A stretch of 64,000 bases of DNA from Verrucomicrobiia bacterium (GCA_031290985.1 JARLJW010000057.1:62001-126000); one strand, 5' to 3'; shown: positions 8,457 to 18,037, counted from the first letter of the stretch. Numbers and translations are program-made. Notes: a model not told the origin generated them from the letters alone.

Positions 8457-11400
8457 TTACGGGAAAACCAGCCGGTAAAATTCCAGCGGCAGGGCGGGGT
8501 CAACCGGCACGATGATTTGATTCGTCGCCGGCGAGCCGGCGACCGTGGTCCAGTCGTTCGTATTGCCGCTGATGCCATTGGCCAGGCCGCCGGTTTGCAT
8601 CAACAGCCGCCAGCCGGTGTAGCCGGCGGGCCATGACAAAGTCAACCCCGGGCCGCTGGTGCCCAGCACAATGTTGGTTGGCGCAGTTGAAACCACGGAG
8701 AGCGTGCCATCCAATGTGAGCCGGTTCGCCCAGTCGAGACCGGCGCCGAGCGGGGGCAGGGTGATGGTGGTGAACGTGCCGCCATAGGCCGCGGAGGAAA
8801 AAATCTTGAAGGTATCGCCCGCCGTGAGCGCGCCCGCACCGATGTTTGTGACCGCCAGCGCCCCGCTGTAGCTGACGCTCGTCAGGCCGGCGATGGCATC
8901 ATTCGCCGTGCTGCTCCCGGCTTTGCTGATTTTAATCCGGGTGGCGCTGCCGGCGGCGAGCGTGAGGGAATTGTTGATGTTGAGCGTGCCGATCGAATTG
9001 GTTCCCGGCGCAAGTATTGCGCCAGATTGCATGGTGACCGCTCCGGAGATGGTGCCCACGCCCGACAGGGTGCCGCCGGTGGCCGCCAGCCCGCCGGTGC
9101 CAACCGCGCCGTTTACGACCAATGCACCCGCGCTTAAGGTGGTGGTGCCGGAATACGTGTTCGCGCCGGCGAGTATAAGCGTGCCGGAGCCGGATTTGGT
9201 GACGCTTGCGGTTGCGCTGCCGTCGGCGATGACGCCGATGACATTCAAATTACCGCTGCCGAGGAACGTGAACATGCGAGCGCCGGTGGCGAGGGAGGAA
9301 ATTGTCCCCCCAAGGTTCAGCCAGCCGGCGTCCGACTGGATCCAGTAATTACCCCCTCCGACGTTGATGCTGAGGCCGCCGGAAATTGTGTTGGTGCCGG
9401 CGATGCTTTGGATCGCCGGCACAGAACTATTCCGACCGAAGAATGAAACACCCTGTGAGAGCGTGATCCCGCCGGCTGACCCATCCAGTTGCAAAGTGGA
9501 GCTGGCGGTCGGGCCGCTGTTGTTGCGGATGAAGATGGGGGAGTGGGCGTTGGTCAGCGCCTGATTATTGATGATTTTAACCACGCCGTCGTTGGCCGTC
9601 GTGCTGCCGGAGTCCACGAAGAGCGTCCCCTTGAAGGTGGTATTGGTGGTGCTTAAAACCAGCGTGCCGGGACCGGCCTTGGTCAGCGCGCCAGCGACGA
9701 CATTCCCGGGCGTGACGGGGCTGGACAGCGTGCTGGCGAGTGTGAGCGTCGTCCCGGAGGCGACGTTGAACGTGCCGCCGCTGACATCGAGCAGGATGCC
9801 GCGGTTGGAATTGCTGAGGGTCATTGTTGCCGTGGTCACCAGTGTGCCGCGGTTAAAGGCCAGTTGGTCGGAAGTGAATGCCGCCGGGGCCGGACCCAAC
9901 CGCGACTCCGTATCGATCTGCACCGCACCCGCAACCCCATTGCCGATCAATAGTTTTCCGGTCAGGCCGGTGTTGCTGCCGGACAGCGTGACCGGGTTGC
10001 CGAGAAAAGTGACCGGGGCGGTGCTGCTGATGGGGGCGGTGATGGTGGTCGCACCATTCTGACTGTTGAACTCAGCCCCGTTGGTGCTCACCGTGATATT
10101 GCCCGCTAGCGTGCAGGTTCCCGAGCCGCTGTGTTGGAACACGCCCCCGTTGAGGATCAGGTTGGTCACGGTGATCGTGCTGCCGCCCGTGGACCGGTAG
10201 GCCAGGGAACCGCCGGAAATTTTTAGCGTGTTGCCGCCGAAGGTGTACGAGGTGGAGGTGGCCGGCGTGCGCAATTGGAAGTCATAGGTTTCATAGCTGT
10301 TCACGGCGTTCGGGGCGGCGTTGCTGCTCCATTGCCCGGCGGCGTTGAAGGAACTCGCGCCGGACGCATCGCTGTTGGTGAGTGCGACGGTGGTGGTCGG
10401 TGAATAGTCCGGCCCGAGGAGGAAATTCGCGAGTACTTCATCGCGGGACATCGTCACGTTGCTGATGCGCACCTCCGTGTAATCAATGTTTGCCATTGCA
10501 TCGTCGGTCCACATTGAACGCCCCAGCCAGTTGTTCACATCCTCGATGTCGGCCAGGTGGTTGGTCACGTCGAGGAAGGCGATGGGATAGCTGTCGCGGT
10601 ACCATTGCCAGCGCCCGCCATTGGCACCCGCCGCCCCCGCTCCGTCCGTGAAGGTGACGGCGTAGTGATGCGGCACACCCGCCGTGGTGGCGAGCCCGGC
10701 GTCAAGCGTGGTGGCAAAACCATTCAGCTTGGCCTCAAACCGCTGCTGTGTGATGTCGGTGCCGATGGCGTAGCTCAACATGATGTCATCGGAGGATTGG
10801 GTCGAACCGGGCGCCAGGCTGCCGGGCACGCCGGTATATTCGCCGGATGCGCCCAGGCCGTCGCCCGCCTGCACCGGGCGGCCAAAGTCAAAAACACGCG
10901 CATAGCTTGGCGCGGAAAGCGGCGTGGCCCAGATCTCGATTGTGATGTTCGTGCGTGAGGAAACGATGCCGTTTGGCAGGTCGATATAAGCCGCCATGGA
11001 GTTGATCGCGACATTGCCGGTCGAACCGCCCGGCAGCCGCAGCGCGGCGCCGGTGAAGGTGGCATTGATGCCGCGCACGATGGCAGGCGCGCTGGAAACA
11101 AAATCTAAATTTGTCGTGCCGGCCGGGGCCAGGCCAGGCGCATTGGTGAACATCCAGTGAAGGACAACGTTGTTCAAATTTGGCCCCACAACGGGTCGTG
11201 TGCGCCGATCCGCCACACCTTGCGCGCTGTCGGCGGTGGGCAGGGAATTGTCGCCGCCGTTGATCAGCCCGCCCATGCTGCAATTGTTGCCATCGCCCAG
11301 AAGCTGGACGCCGTTGAGCCAGATTTTCGGGTTGGTGAAATAGGCGTTAGCCCCGCCGCCACAGTAGTTGTGCAGCATGATGGTCTTGGGATTCAGCAAG

Positions 11401-12734
11401 CCGTCAGAGTGCGAGCGGCCATAGCCGTGGCCGGAGGTTTCGTGCGCCACGATGAGGTGAAAGACGGAGCTGGGGCTTAACGAGGAATACATGCCCGGCT
11501 GTTGCGACACACCGGCGATGCTGGACGAATCAGTGTCCTGGCAGACGTACATCACCATGTCGGCACCAACCGCCGCGTCGTAAGCAACCACGTCCGCAAG
11601 GTGGCTGTCATTGCCGGACAACCAGTTGACGATGCCGCCGACACTGGTCGCGTTCATCACATCGTTTGTTGATTGGTAAAAAGCCGCGATGCGCAGATGC
11701 GCGCCGGTGCCGCTCTGGTCATTGTCCCGGTTGCTGCCGATGACGGCGTTGGCGATGAGCACCTGGGCATTGTCCTCGCCGCCAACGCTGGAAGCATAGC
11801 TCGGCGCATAAGCGGCCAGCAAATCTGCATCCACCGCGGAGAACTTCGTGCTGGTCGGTGCCGGGCTGACGGCACTGGCATTGCCCGGCGCAGCGACGAC
11901 CGACAGCACGCCGCTGGAGGTGACAAACTCGTAGTTAACTCCATTGGTGTTGAAATCCCAGGTGCCGGCGCCGGTGCCAAAACCCTGGCGGCTGAAACCA
12001 TCCACGCTGAACGTGGCCCCGAAAGTTTTTGCCGTCGTGGTGGCGATGATCCAGCTATCCCCGAGGTTGGTGCTGGCATTGGAAAGGTCAAAAATAAAAC
12101 GGCCGTTGAAGGTGGCGGTGCCCGCGCCGGAAATGGAATTATTCGTGCCGCTGCCGCCGATCGTGAACTTCATCAGTCCGCTGGTCCCCTGCGTCATCAA
12201 CCCGGAGACGCTGGTATTGCCGGTGCCTGAGTTTGTTCCGTTCACCGTCGTTGTGAAGGTGCCGGAGAAGAGCAGGGCGCCGGGGCCGGAAATGGTGGCA
12301 TTGATGGTGTACGGGCTTTGGTCCGCCAGTATCTGCGAGGTGACATTTGTGCTCACGACCGAAATGGTTCCGGCCAGGATCATGGTGTTGCCGGAACCCG
12401 CGCCGCTGCGGACGATCCCGCCGTTGTGCAGCACCAACGGGTTGAATGTGTAGGTGTTCGCAACGGCCGAGCCCTTATAAATCATTCCGCCGCCGTTGGT
12501 GATGGTCAAGGAACTGCCGGCGAAGGTGTAGTTGTTGGCATCTCCGGGGGTGCGGAAATATTGCACGCCCACGACATAGCTTGCGCCCGCGTGCGGTGCC
12601 AGGCCGTCGCTCCAATTGGTCGCGCCGGTGAACGAGGTGGTTCCCGAGGCGTCAGGCGCCTTCAGCGTGACCGCGCGGACAGTGAAGACGGAAAAAGCCA
12701 GGAACAGGACCGCAAAGTTGAAAATATTTTTCAT
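8457..12734 (-). CDS. Secreted beta-strand-repeat protein with metzincin-like and LamG domains
   Basis: This 1425-residue protein starts at the ATG at 12734, which directly gives a signal peptide (MKNIFNFAVLFLAFSVF). An upstream in-frame ATG at 12755 would overlap the preceding gene. After an N-terminal beta-strand-repeat stretch (about 30-300), residues about 310-500 look like a metallopeptidase, with HETSGHGYGRSH near residue 431 and a following KTIM like a Met-turn. The zinc motif has one extra residue between Glu and the second His compared with HExxHxxGxxH. A LamG/concanavalin-like domain follows, then many beta-strand repeats (LAGANTYSGTTTL type) and a C-terminal segment ending FYRLVFP. 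It is translationally linked to the propeptide-like gene five bases upstream. Confidence 0.82.
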   Translation of the reverse strand: MKNIFNFAVLFLAFSVFTVRAVTLKAPDASGTTSFTGATNWSDGLAPHAGASYVVGVQYFRTPGDANNYTFAGSSLTITNGGGMIYKGSAVANTYTFNPLVLHNGGIVRSGAGSGNTMILAGTISVVSTNVTSQILADQSPYTINATISGPGALLFSGTFTTTVNGTNSGTGNTSVSGLMTQGTSGLMKFTIGGSGTNNSISGAGTATFNGRFIFDLSNASTNLGDSWIIATTTAKTFGATFSVDGFSRQGFGTGAGTWDFNTNGVNYEFVTSSGVLSVVAAPGNASAVSPAPTSTKFSAVDADLLAAYAPSYASSVGGEDNAQVLIANAVIGSNRDNDQSGTGAHLRIAAFYQSTNDVMNATSVGGIVNWLSGNDSHLADVVAYDAAVGADMVMYVCQDTDSSSIAGVSQQPGMYSSLSPSSVFHLIVAHETSGHGYGRSHSDGLLNPKTIMLHNYCGGGANAYFTNPKIWLNGVQLLGDGNNCSMGGLINGGDNSLPTADSAQGVADRRTRPVVGPNLNNVVLHWMFTNAPGLAPAGTTNLDFVSSAPAIVRGINATFTGAALRLPGGSTGNVAINSMAAYIDLPNGIVSSRTNITIEIWATPLSAPSYARVFDFGRPVQAGDGLGASGEYTGVPGSLAPGSTQSSDDIMLSYAIGTDITQQRFEAKLNGFATTLDAGLATTAGVPHHYAVTFTDGAGAAGANGGRWQWYRDSYPIAFLDVTNHLADIEDVNNWLGRSMWTDDAMANIDYTEVRISNVTMSRDEVLANFLLGPDYSPTTTVALTNSDASGASSFNAAGQWSSNAAPNAVNSYETYDFQLRTPATSTSYTFGGNTLKISGGSLAYRSTGGSTITVTNLILNGGVFQHSGSGTCTLAGNITVSTNGAEFNSQNGATTITAPISSTAPVTFLGNPVTLSGSNTGLTGKLLIGNGVAGAVQIDTESRLGPAPAAFTSDQLAFNRGTLVTTATMTLSNSNRGILLDVSGGTFNVASGTTLTLASTLSSPVTPGNVVAGALTKAGPGTLVLSTTNTTFKGTLFVDSGSTTANDGVVKIINNQALTNAHSPIFIRNNSGPTASSTLQLDGSAGGITLSQGVSFFGRNSSVPAIQSIAGTNTISGGLSINVGGGNYWIQSDAGWLNLGGTISSLATGARMFTFLGSGNLNVIGVIADGSATASVTKSGSGTLILAGANTYSGTTTLSAGALVVNGAVGTGGLAATGGTLSGVGTISGAVTMQSGAILAPGTNSIGTLNINNSLTLAAGSATRIKISKAGSSTANDAIAGLTSVSYSGALAVTNIGAGALTAGDTFKIFSSAAYGGTFTTITLPPLGAGLDWANRLTLDGTLSVVSTAPTNIVLGTSGPGLTLSWPAGYTGWRLLMQTGGLANGISGNTNDWTTVAGSPATNQIIVPVDPALPLEFYRLVFP

Positions 12735-12739
12735 CAGCT

Positions 12740-13462
12740 TCACGGGGTTCCACATACGCCGGGAACGTAGGTATTGGGGTTGATGCTCTTCACGATGAGT
12801 TCGCCCGGCTCGCGCGGTTCACCGACGAGGTAGAGACCGTCTGAGGGTGAAAGAATGGTGAAGGCTTCCCGCCCGCCCTTGAACGCGAGTGTCACCAAGG
12901 AATCCAATTTTCCCGGAACGTGGCCGGCAAATGCGCCCGACTGGCCGGAGGGGCTCAGGTCGGTCTGGTCGATCTCGAATTGAACCTCCTGGCCGTTCAG
13001 GCCGGGCAGGGTGAGTTGGTGAACCGGCAGGCCGGTCAATTTGGCACGTTCGATCTGGGCGTCCACGGTGTCCTGGTGATAGACCAGTTGCCGGCAATTG
13101 ATGCGGGCGTTTTCGTCCGCCATCCGCTCAAATTCCAGTTCATTGTGGGCGAGTTGCTTTATCACGTCAGAGTTTTTCCCATCCTCCGAGGTCCAGCCAA
13201 ATGCGCCAGTCTGGTGCGTGATGGTGAAGGGGTGTTTTTGGAATCCGGGAAATTTGGATTTTCGCCGCGATAATTCCAACGCTGACGGGGCGCTGGAAAC
13301 ACCGGGGCCGGCAACCACCGCACCCGTCCCGACCGGCGATCTCATCCGGGATGCAGTTGGAGATTTGTCTGACCGCAGGCAGATGCCGGCGATAAATGCC
13401 GTGGCTATGACCAGGCTGGTGGCGGCAAACACAAGTCGGTATGCAGGTTCTTTGGAATTCAT
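12740..13462 (-). CDS. Propeptide-like secreted or anchored protein of a metallopeptidase locus
   Basis: This 240-residue protein has an N-terminal hydrophobic segment (about 9-28, LVFAATSLVIATAFIAGICL) that could be a signal anchor. The remainder includes a block resembling the N-terminal propeptide of secreted zinc metallopeptidases: HPFTITHQTG, the region QLTLPGLNGQEV, and DSLVTLAFKGGREAFTIL. It ends with a single Cys in VCGTP. No catalytic motif is present. Only 5 bp separate its stop from the next start, and that gene carries the metzincin-like domain. I infer that the prodomain is supplied as a separate chain, perhaps as chaperone or inhibitor. The assignment rests on pattern memory only. 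Confidence 0.55.
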   Translation of the reverse strand: MNSKEPAYRLVFAATSLVIATAFIAGICLRSDKSPTASRMRSPVGTGAVVAGPGVSSAPSALELSRRKSKFPGFQKHPFTITHQTGAFGWTSEDGKNSDVIKQLAHNELEFERMADENARINCRQLVYHQDTVDAQIERAKLTGLPVHQLTLPGLNGQEVQFEIDQTDLSPSGQSGAFAGHVPGKLDSLVTLAFKGGREAFTILSPSDGLYLVGEPREPGELIVKSINPNTYVPGVCGTP

Positions 13463-13604
13463 GGCGAAATAGGATCAATCACAGGCAGGTCTCAGGTGGC
13501 GGGATGCTTGTTGCCTGTGCTTCATGGTGCTTCGATGCTGCGTTGTGGAAAATGCGGTCAGGATATTGCACGCCAATTTATTTCATGAATGAACGTCCGT
13601 CCAT

Positions 13605-13618
13605 TACCCGTAAGAGTA
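13605..13618. promoter_or_regulatory. 14-bp palindromic site, copy 3 (TACCCGTAAGAGTA)
   Basis: This third TACYC-N4-GRGTA copy lies in the divergent gap between the propeptide-like gene (minus) and the aldehyde dehydrogenase gene (plus). It is 142 bp from the former and 70 bp from the latter. Its presence at both beta-repeat loci suggests shared control. Confidence 0.5.
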
Positions 13619-13650
13619 AAAGCGCGGTTCCGAAAAATTGATGGCAGGAG

Positions 13651-13679
13651 TTGTCGGCGGGCCGCAACCCCGCTAGTCT
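13651..13679 (+). promoter_or_regulatory. Putative promoter of the aldehyde dehydrogenase gene
   Basis: TTGTCG at 13651-13656 and TAGTCT at 13674-13679 have a 17-bp spacer. The -10 box ends nine bases before the ATG at 13689, so the transcript would be leaderless or nearly so; no Shine-Dalgarno sequence is present. Confidence 0.45.
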
Positions 13680-13688
13680 GGCGCCATC

Positions 13689-15206
13689 ATGTCGCAATCA
13701 CCCGTTCTCATTGCCGGCCAGTGGCGCACGGCGAAGGCCGGTTCCACGTTTCACGCGGCGAATCCGGCCACCGGCGAAAAACTTGCCGCCGAATTTCCAA
13801 TCTCCACCTGGGCGGACTGCGAAGCCGCGCTGAATGCCGCTGCCGCTGCCGCCGCGATTTTGCGCACGACTCCGCCGGAACAGATCGCCAGATTTCTGAC
13901 CCGGTTCGCCGAACGCATCGAGGCGCGCAAAGTGGAACTCGTCGAAACGGCGCACTCTGAAACGGCCCTCCCCAAAGCGCCGCGCTTGGGCGAGGTGGAA
14001 CTGCCGCGCACGACGAATCAGTTGCGCCAGGCCGCCGCCGCCGCGCTGGACGGTTCGTGGGCGATGCCCGTGATTGATGCGAAGCTGAACATTCGCTCCA
14101 TGCTCGCGCCGCTTGGCCCCGTGTTGGTGTTTGGCCCCAACAATTTTCCCTTCGCCTACAACGGTGTCGCCGGGGGCGATTTTGCGGCGGCGATCGCGGC
14201 GGGCAACCCCGTCATCGCCAAAGCGCATCCGTGTCATCCGGCAACCACGCGGCTGCTCGCCGAGGAAGCCTTTACTGCCATTGGCGAAACCGGCCTGCCG
14301 CCGGCAACGGTGCAGATGATTTATCACGTTACGCCGGAAGATGGCTTGCGCTTGGTGGCGGACAAGCGACTGGGGGCGGTGGGCTTCACAGGAAGCCGGG
14401 CGGCGGGACTTAAATTAAAAGCCGCCGCCGATGCGGTCGGCAAACCAATATATCTGGAACTCTCCAGCTTGAATCCGGTGGTGATTTTGCCGGGCGCGTT
14501 GGCGGAGCGCGGTGAAAAGATTGCTGAAGAATTTGCCGGCAGTTGCCTCATGGCGAACGGCCAATTTTGCACCAGCCCTGGCTTGACCATTCTGTTCGCC
14601 GGCGCGGATGTGGAAAAATTCATCGCGCGTGTAAAAGGCAAATTGGAAAGCGCGACTCCTACATCCCTGCTTTCGTCCAGCGTGGCAAATAATCTCGCGG
14701 CGAGCGTGAAAATCTTGCAAGCCGCTGGTGCAGAAATCGTCACCGGTGGTTCCGCGCTGGGGGGAAACTGCTTTGCGAACACGCTTCTGCGCGTGAGCGG
14801 GGAAAAATTTCTGGCGTCGCCGGAACGATTGCAGACCGAGGCTTTTGGGAATGCCTCGCTCGCCGTCATCGTGCGCGATGCGGAGCAGGCGCTCGAGGTT
14901 TTGGCGTGTCTTGAAGGGAATCTTACCGGCTCGATATATTCGGACACTCAGGGTTCGGAGGATGTCCTGTATGAGAAGATTGCCTGGGTGCTGTGCGCGC
15001 GTGTAGGGCGGTTGCTAAACGACAAGATGCCCACGGGCGTGGCGGTTTCTCCGGCCATGAACCATGGTGGGCCGTTTCCGGCGACCGGACACCCGGGCTT
15101 CACTGCCGTCGGCATTCCCGCGTCGCTACGTCGCTTTGCCATGCTGCAATGTTTTGACAACGTGCGTCCGCACCGCCTGCCGCCGATATTGCGCGACAAG
15201 AATTGA
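13689..15206 (+). CDS. Aldehyde dehydrogenase, likely 2,5-dioxovalerate (alpha-ketoglutarate semialdehyde) dehydrogenase
   Basis: This is a 505-residue member of the NAD(P)-dependent aldehyde dehydrogenase family. The catalytic Cys is C294 in GQFCTSPG and the general base is E257 in YLELSSLNP. The SSLNP continuation, unlike the usual ELGG, resembles 2,5-dioxovalerate dehydrogenases, which oxidise alpha-ketoglutarate semialdehyde to alpha-ketoglutarate in sugar-acid catabolism. That role suits its place at the head of the Kdu/GH105 cluster. Succinate semialdehyde or another aldehyde remains possible. The start has a promoter-like -10 box almost adjacent and no Shine-Dalgarno sequence. Confidence 0.8.
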   Translation: MSQSPVLIAGQWRTAKAGSTFHAANPATGEKLAAEFPISTWADCEAALNAAAAAAAILRTTPPEQIARFLTRFAERIEARKVELVETAHSETALPKAPRLGEVELPRTTNQLRQAAAAALDGSWAMPVIDAKLNIRSMLAPLGPVLVFGPNNFPFAYNGVAGGDFAAAIAAGNPVIAKAHPCHPATTRLLAEEAFTAIGETGLPPATVQMIYHVTPEDGLRLVADKRLGAVGFTGSRAAGLKLKAAADAVGKPIYLELSSLNPVVILPGALAERGEKIAEEFAGSCLMANGQFCTSPGLTILFAGADVEKFIARVKGKLESATPTSLLSSSVANNLAASVKILQAAGAEIVTGGSALGGNCFANTLLRVSGEKFLASPERLQTEAFGNASLAVIVRDAEQALEVLACLEGNLTGSIYSDTQGSEDVLYEKIAWVLCARVGRLLNDKMPTGVAVSPAMNHGGPFPATGHPGFTAVGIPASLRRFAMLQCFDNVRPHRLPPILRDKN

Positions 15207-15241
15207 CCGTTAAAAACGCCGTCTGTCAAAGATTCCACCCC

Positions 15242-16927
15242 ATGAAACGAATCATCGCCCTCGCCGTATCCGCCCTTGCATTAGCGAGCCGCGGGTTGGC
15301 GGCGGATGCCACCAACACCACCTCGTTCCCCGTGACCATCACAGTGGATGCCAGCAAACCGTTGGGTGAACTGAAGCCCATCTGGCGGTTCTTTGGCGCG
15401 GACGAGCCGAACTACGCCTACATGAAGGACGGCAAAAAACTGCTCGGCGAACTCGGCCAGCTGGGCGGGCCGCAGGTTTATTTTCGCGCGCATCATCTGC
15501 TGACGAGTGGTGACGGCGCGTATGCGTTGAAGTGGGGTTCCACCAGCGCCTACAAGGAAGACACGAATGGCGCGCCGGTTTACGATTGGACCATCAATGA
15601 CAAGATTTTCGACACCTACCTCGCGCATGGCATCAAGCCTTACGTCCAGCTCGGTTTCATGCCGGAGGCCCTCTCCACGCACCCGCAAAATTATCCGCAC
15701 CACCCGCCGGTGAATGAAAAGGCCGATGCCGCCGCCGGTCAGGCGTATCCGCCGAAGGATTATGGCAAGTGGGGCGAGCTCGCTCATCAATGGGCGCAGC
15801 ATTGCGTGGAAAAATACGGTCGCGCAGAAGTGGAGCAATGGTATTGGGAGGTCTGGAACGAGCCGAACATCATGTACTGGCACGGTTCCCATGCGGATTA
15901 TTTCAAGCTCTATGATTACGCGGTGGATGGTGTGCGCCGTGCGCTGCCCGACGCGCGGGTCGGCGGGCCGGAAGTTGCCGGCGGGCCGGGCGGGAAATTT
16001 CTAGGCGAATTTCTGGAGCACTGCGCGCACGGCACCAATTACGTCACTGGCAAAACCGGTTCACCGCTCGACTTCATTTCGTTCCATGCCAAGGGTTCGC
16101 CGGTGTTCACCAATGACCATGTCCGGATGGGCATGGCGAACCAGTTGCGGAACATCAGCGACGCTTGCGCCGTCATTGCAAAATTTCCCGCGTTTAAATC
16201 GCTCCCGATCGTCATCGGGGAATCCGACCCGGAAGGCTGCGCGGCGTGCCGGGAGCCGCGCGACGCGTATCGCAATGGCACCATGTATTCGAGCTACACG
16301 GCGGCGAGCTTCCCGCGCAAGCTGGAGATCGCGGCGCGATACGGCGTGAATTTGCAGGGCGCCCTGACCTGGGCATTTGAATTTGAAGACCAGCCGCCGT
16401 TCGCCGGCTTCCGCCAGCTTGCCAGCGCGGGGCTCGACCTGCCGGTGCTGAATGTGTTTCGGATGTTTGGGAAGATGAGCGGCCAGCAGCTCGCCGTGAC
16501 CAGGAGCGCGGGGCTCGATGCGGAAACCATCCGCCGGTCCGGCGTGCGTGGTCAGCCGGACGTCTCGGCCTGGGCCAGCGGCGACCAAAACAAGATCGCC
16601 GTGCTGGTCTGGCATTATCACGATGACGACCTGCCTGGTCCGGACGCGCAGGTGAAAGTGCAGTTGAGCGGGATTTCGTTCCCGGACGGCAAGGCGAAGC
16701 TGACACACTACCGGATTGATGCCGAACACAGCAATTCTTACGAGGCTTGGAAGAAGATGGGATCGCCGGTGCCGCTAACCGAAAAGCAGTTCGCTATACT
16801 GGAGCAGGCGGGACAACTTGCATCGCTGGGCAAACCGGAAACCGTGGACGTAAAAGGGGGTAAGACGGCGGTGAAGTTTAATCTCCCGCGCCAAGGCGTT
16901 TCGCTGCTGATGCTGACGTGGGAATGA
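15242..16927 (+). CDS. Secreted glycoside hydrolase, GH39-like (beta-xylosidase type)
   Basis: This is a 561-residue enzyme with signal peptide MKRIIALAVSALALASRGLA. The ATG at 15242 is chosen because the open frame upstream lacks such a leader. The clan-A TIM-barrel signatures are present: acid/base E207 in WNEPN and a likely nucleophile E327 in IGESDP. Overall layout resembles GH39 xylan 1,4-beta-xylosidases, with a C-terminal beta-sandwich. It probably trims xylose or similar residues from plant polysaccharide outside the cytoplasm, upstream of the uronate pathway encoded next. Substrate cannot be fixed from sequence alone. Confidence 0.75.
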   Translation: MKRIIALAVSALALASRGLAADATNTTSFPVTITVDASKPLGELKPIWRFFGADEPNYAYMKDGKKLLGELGQLGGPQVYFRAHHLLTSGDGAYALKWGSTSAYKEDTNGAPVYDWTINDKIFDTYLAHGIKPYVQLGFMPEALSTHPQNYPHHPPVNEKADAAAGQAYPPKDYGKWGELAHQWAQHCVEKYGRAEVEQWYWEVWNEPNIMYWHGSHADYFKLYDYAVDGVRRALPDARVGGPEVAGGPGGKFLGEFLEHCAHGTNYVTGKTGSPLDFISFHAKGSPVFTNDHVRMGMANQLRNISDACAVIAKFPAFKSLPIVIGESDPEGCAACREPRDAYRNGTMYSSYTAASFPRKLEIAARYGVNLQGALTWAFEFEDQPPFAGFRQLASAGLDLPVLNVFRMFGKMSGQQLAVTRSAGLDAETIRRSGVRGQPDVSAWASGDQNKIAVLVWHYHDDDLPGPDAQVKVQLSGISFPDGKAKLTHYRIDAEHSNSYEAWKKMGSPVPLTEKQFAILEQAGQLASLGKPETVDVKGGKTAVKFNLPRQGVSLLMLTWE

Positions 16928-17121
16928 CTAACGAAGCCCCCTGTTATCTTGCCGGCCCGCCTTGGCGTCCAGGCGATGGCGCGACAGGTCGATGACTCAT
17001 GCCGGGCAAACCACTTTTTGCCATGCTTCGGGCAAGCGGGTTCACTGGTAAAACAAATATCCTGTGGCTGCCGTATCCGCTAATTCTTGTCGGGTGGGGC
17101 GTTTTTTGCCAAGCTGTGGAA

Positions 17122-17958
17122 ATGATTCACGACTCCATCCGCCGCACGCCGCGTCCGCAGGATCTCATCGGGATGTCCACACAGGAATTGCGCGACACGT
17201 TTCACATCGCCCACATCTTCTCGCCGGGCCATATCCATGCCACGTTCACGGACCTCGACCGGCTGCTGGTCGGCGGTGTGATGCCGATGGACAAGCCGGT
17301 GGAATTACCGAATCACAAGGAGACGGGCCGCGCGTATTTCCTGGAACGCCGCGAATTGGGCGCGATCAACGTGGGCGGGGCAGGGAAGGTCGTCGCGGAT
17401 GGCCATAGCTTCGCACTGGAGAAGCTGGATTGTGTTTATCTGCCGATGGGCACGAAGTCGGTTTCCTTTGCGAGTGACGACCCGAAGTCGCCGGCTAAGT
17501 TTTATATCCTTTCTTGTCCGGCGCACGCGCCGCATCCGATGCGGATGATGAAATCGTCCGAGGCCGCGCCGGTGAACCTGGGCGCACAGGAGACGGCCAA
17601 CAAGCGCACGATCTACAAATTCATCCATCAGGGTGGCATTCAGAGCTGCCAGTTGGTGATGGGGCTGACGGCGTTGGAGCCGGGCAGCGTGTGGAATTCT
17701 TTCCCGTCACACACGCATTGGCGGCGCACGGAGATTTATTTTTACTTCGATCTCGGGGACAAGGTGCTGTCGCATTTCTTTGGTGAGCTGGAGGAGACGC
17801 GGCATCTGTTCCTGCACAATGAAGAGGTGGCGCTCTCGCCGAACTGGTCGATGCATTTCGGCTGCGGCACGGGCAACTACAAGTTCATCTGGGGCATGGC
17901 GGGCGAGAACCAGGTGTTTGATGACATGGATGCGGTGAAGCCGGTGGATCTGCGGTGA
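17122..17958 (+). CDS. kduI: 5-dehydro-4-deoxy-D-glucuronate isomerase (KduI)
   Basis: This 278-residue protein has the same length as Escherichia coli KduI when started at the ATG at 17122 (GGA just upstream); an in-frame ATG at 16999 adds 41 non-family residues. It isomerises 5-keto-4-deoxyuronate, released from pectin-derived unsaturated galacturonate, to 2,5-diketo-3-deoxygluconate. Family landmarks are YFLERRELGAINVGGAG and the cupin zinc ligands H197, H199 and E204 in SHTHWRRTEIYFYF, with C-terminal GENQVFDDMD. The next gene, kduD, performs the following step, so the two form a pathway pair. Confidence 0.95.
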   Translation: MIHDSIRRTPRPQDLIGMSTQELRDTFHIAHIFSPGHIHATFTDLDRLLVGGVMPMDKPVELPNHKETGRAYFLERRELGAINVGGAGKVVADGHSFALEKLDCVYLPMGTKSVSFASDDPKSPAKFYILSCPAHAPHPMRMMKSSEAAPVNLGAQETANKRTIYKFIHQGGIQSCQLVMGLTALEPGSVWNSFPSHTHWRRTEIYFYFDLGDKVLSHFFGELEETRHLFLHNEEVALSPNWSMHFGCGTGNYKFIWGMAGENQVFDDMDAVKPVDLR

Positions 17959-18037
17959 AATTTTAACAACAGAGAAACGAAGCAACTAAGAGGAGCAACA
18001 ACTTTATTGCTCGGTTATAAAAAACTTTTCAAAAATT

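Noticed and set aside
12734..12755. Frameshift joining the propeptide-like and metzincin-like genes
   Set aside because: The downstream gene has its own signal peptide directly after the stop, so two coupled genes are more likely than one broken gene.
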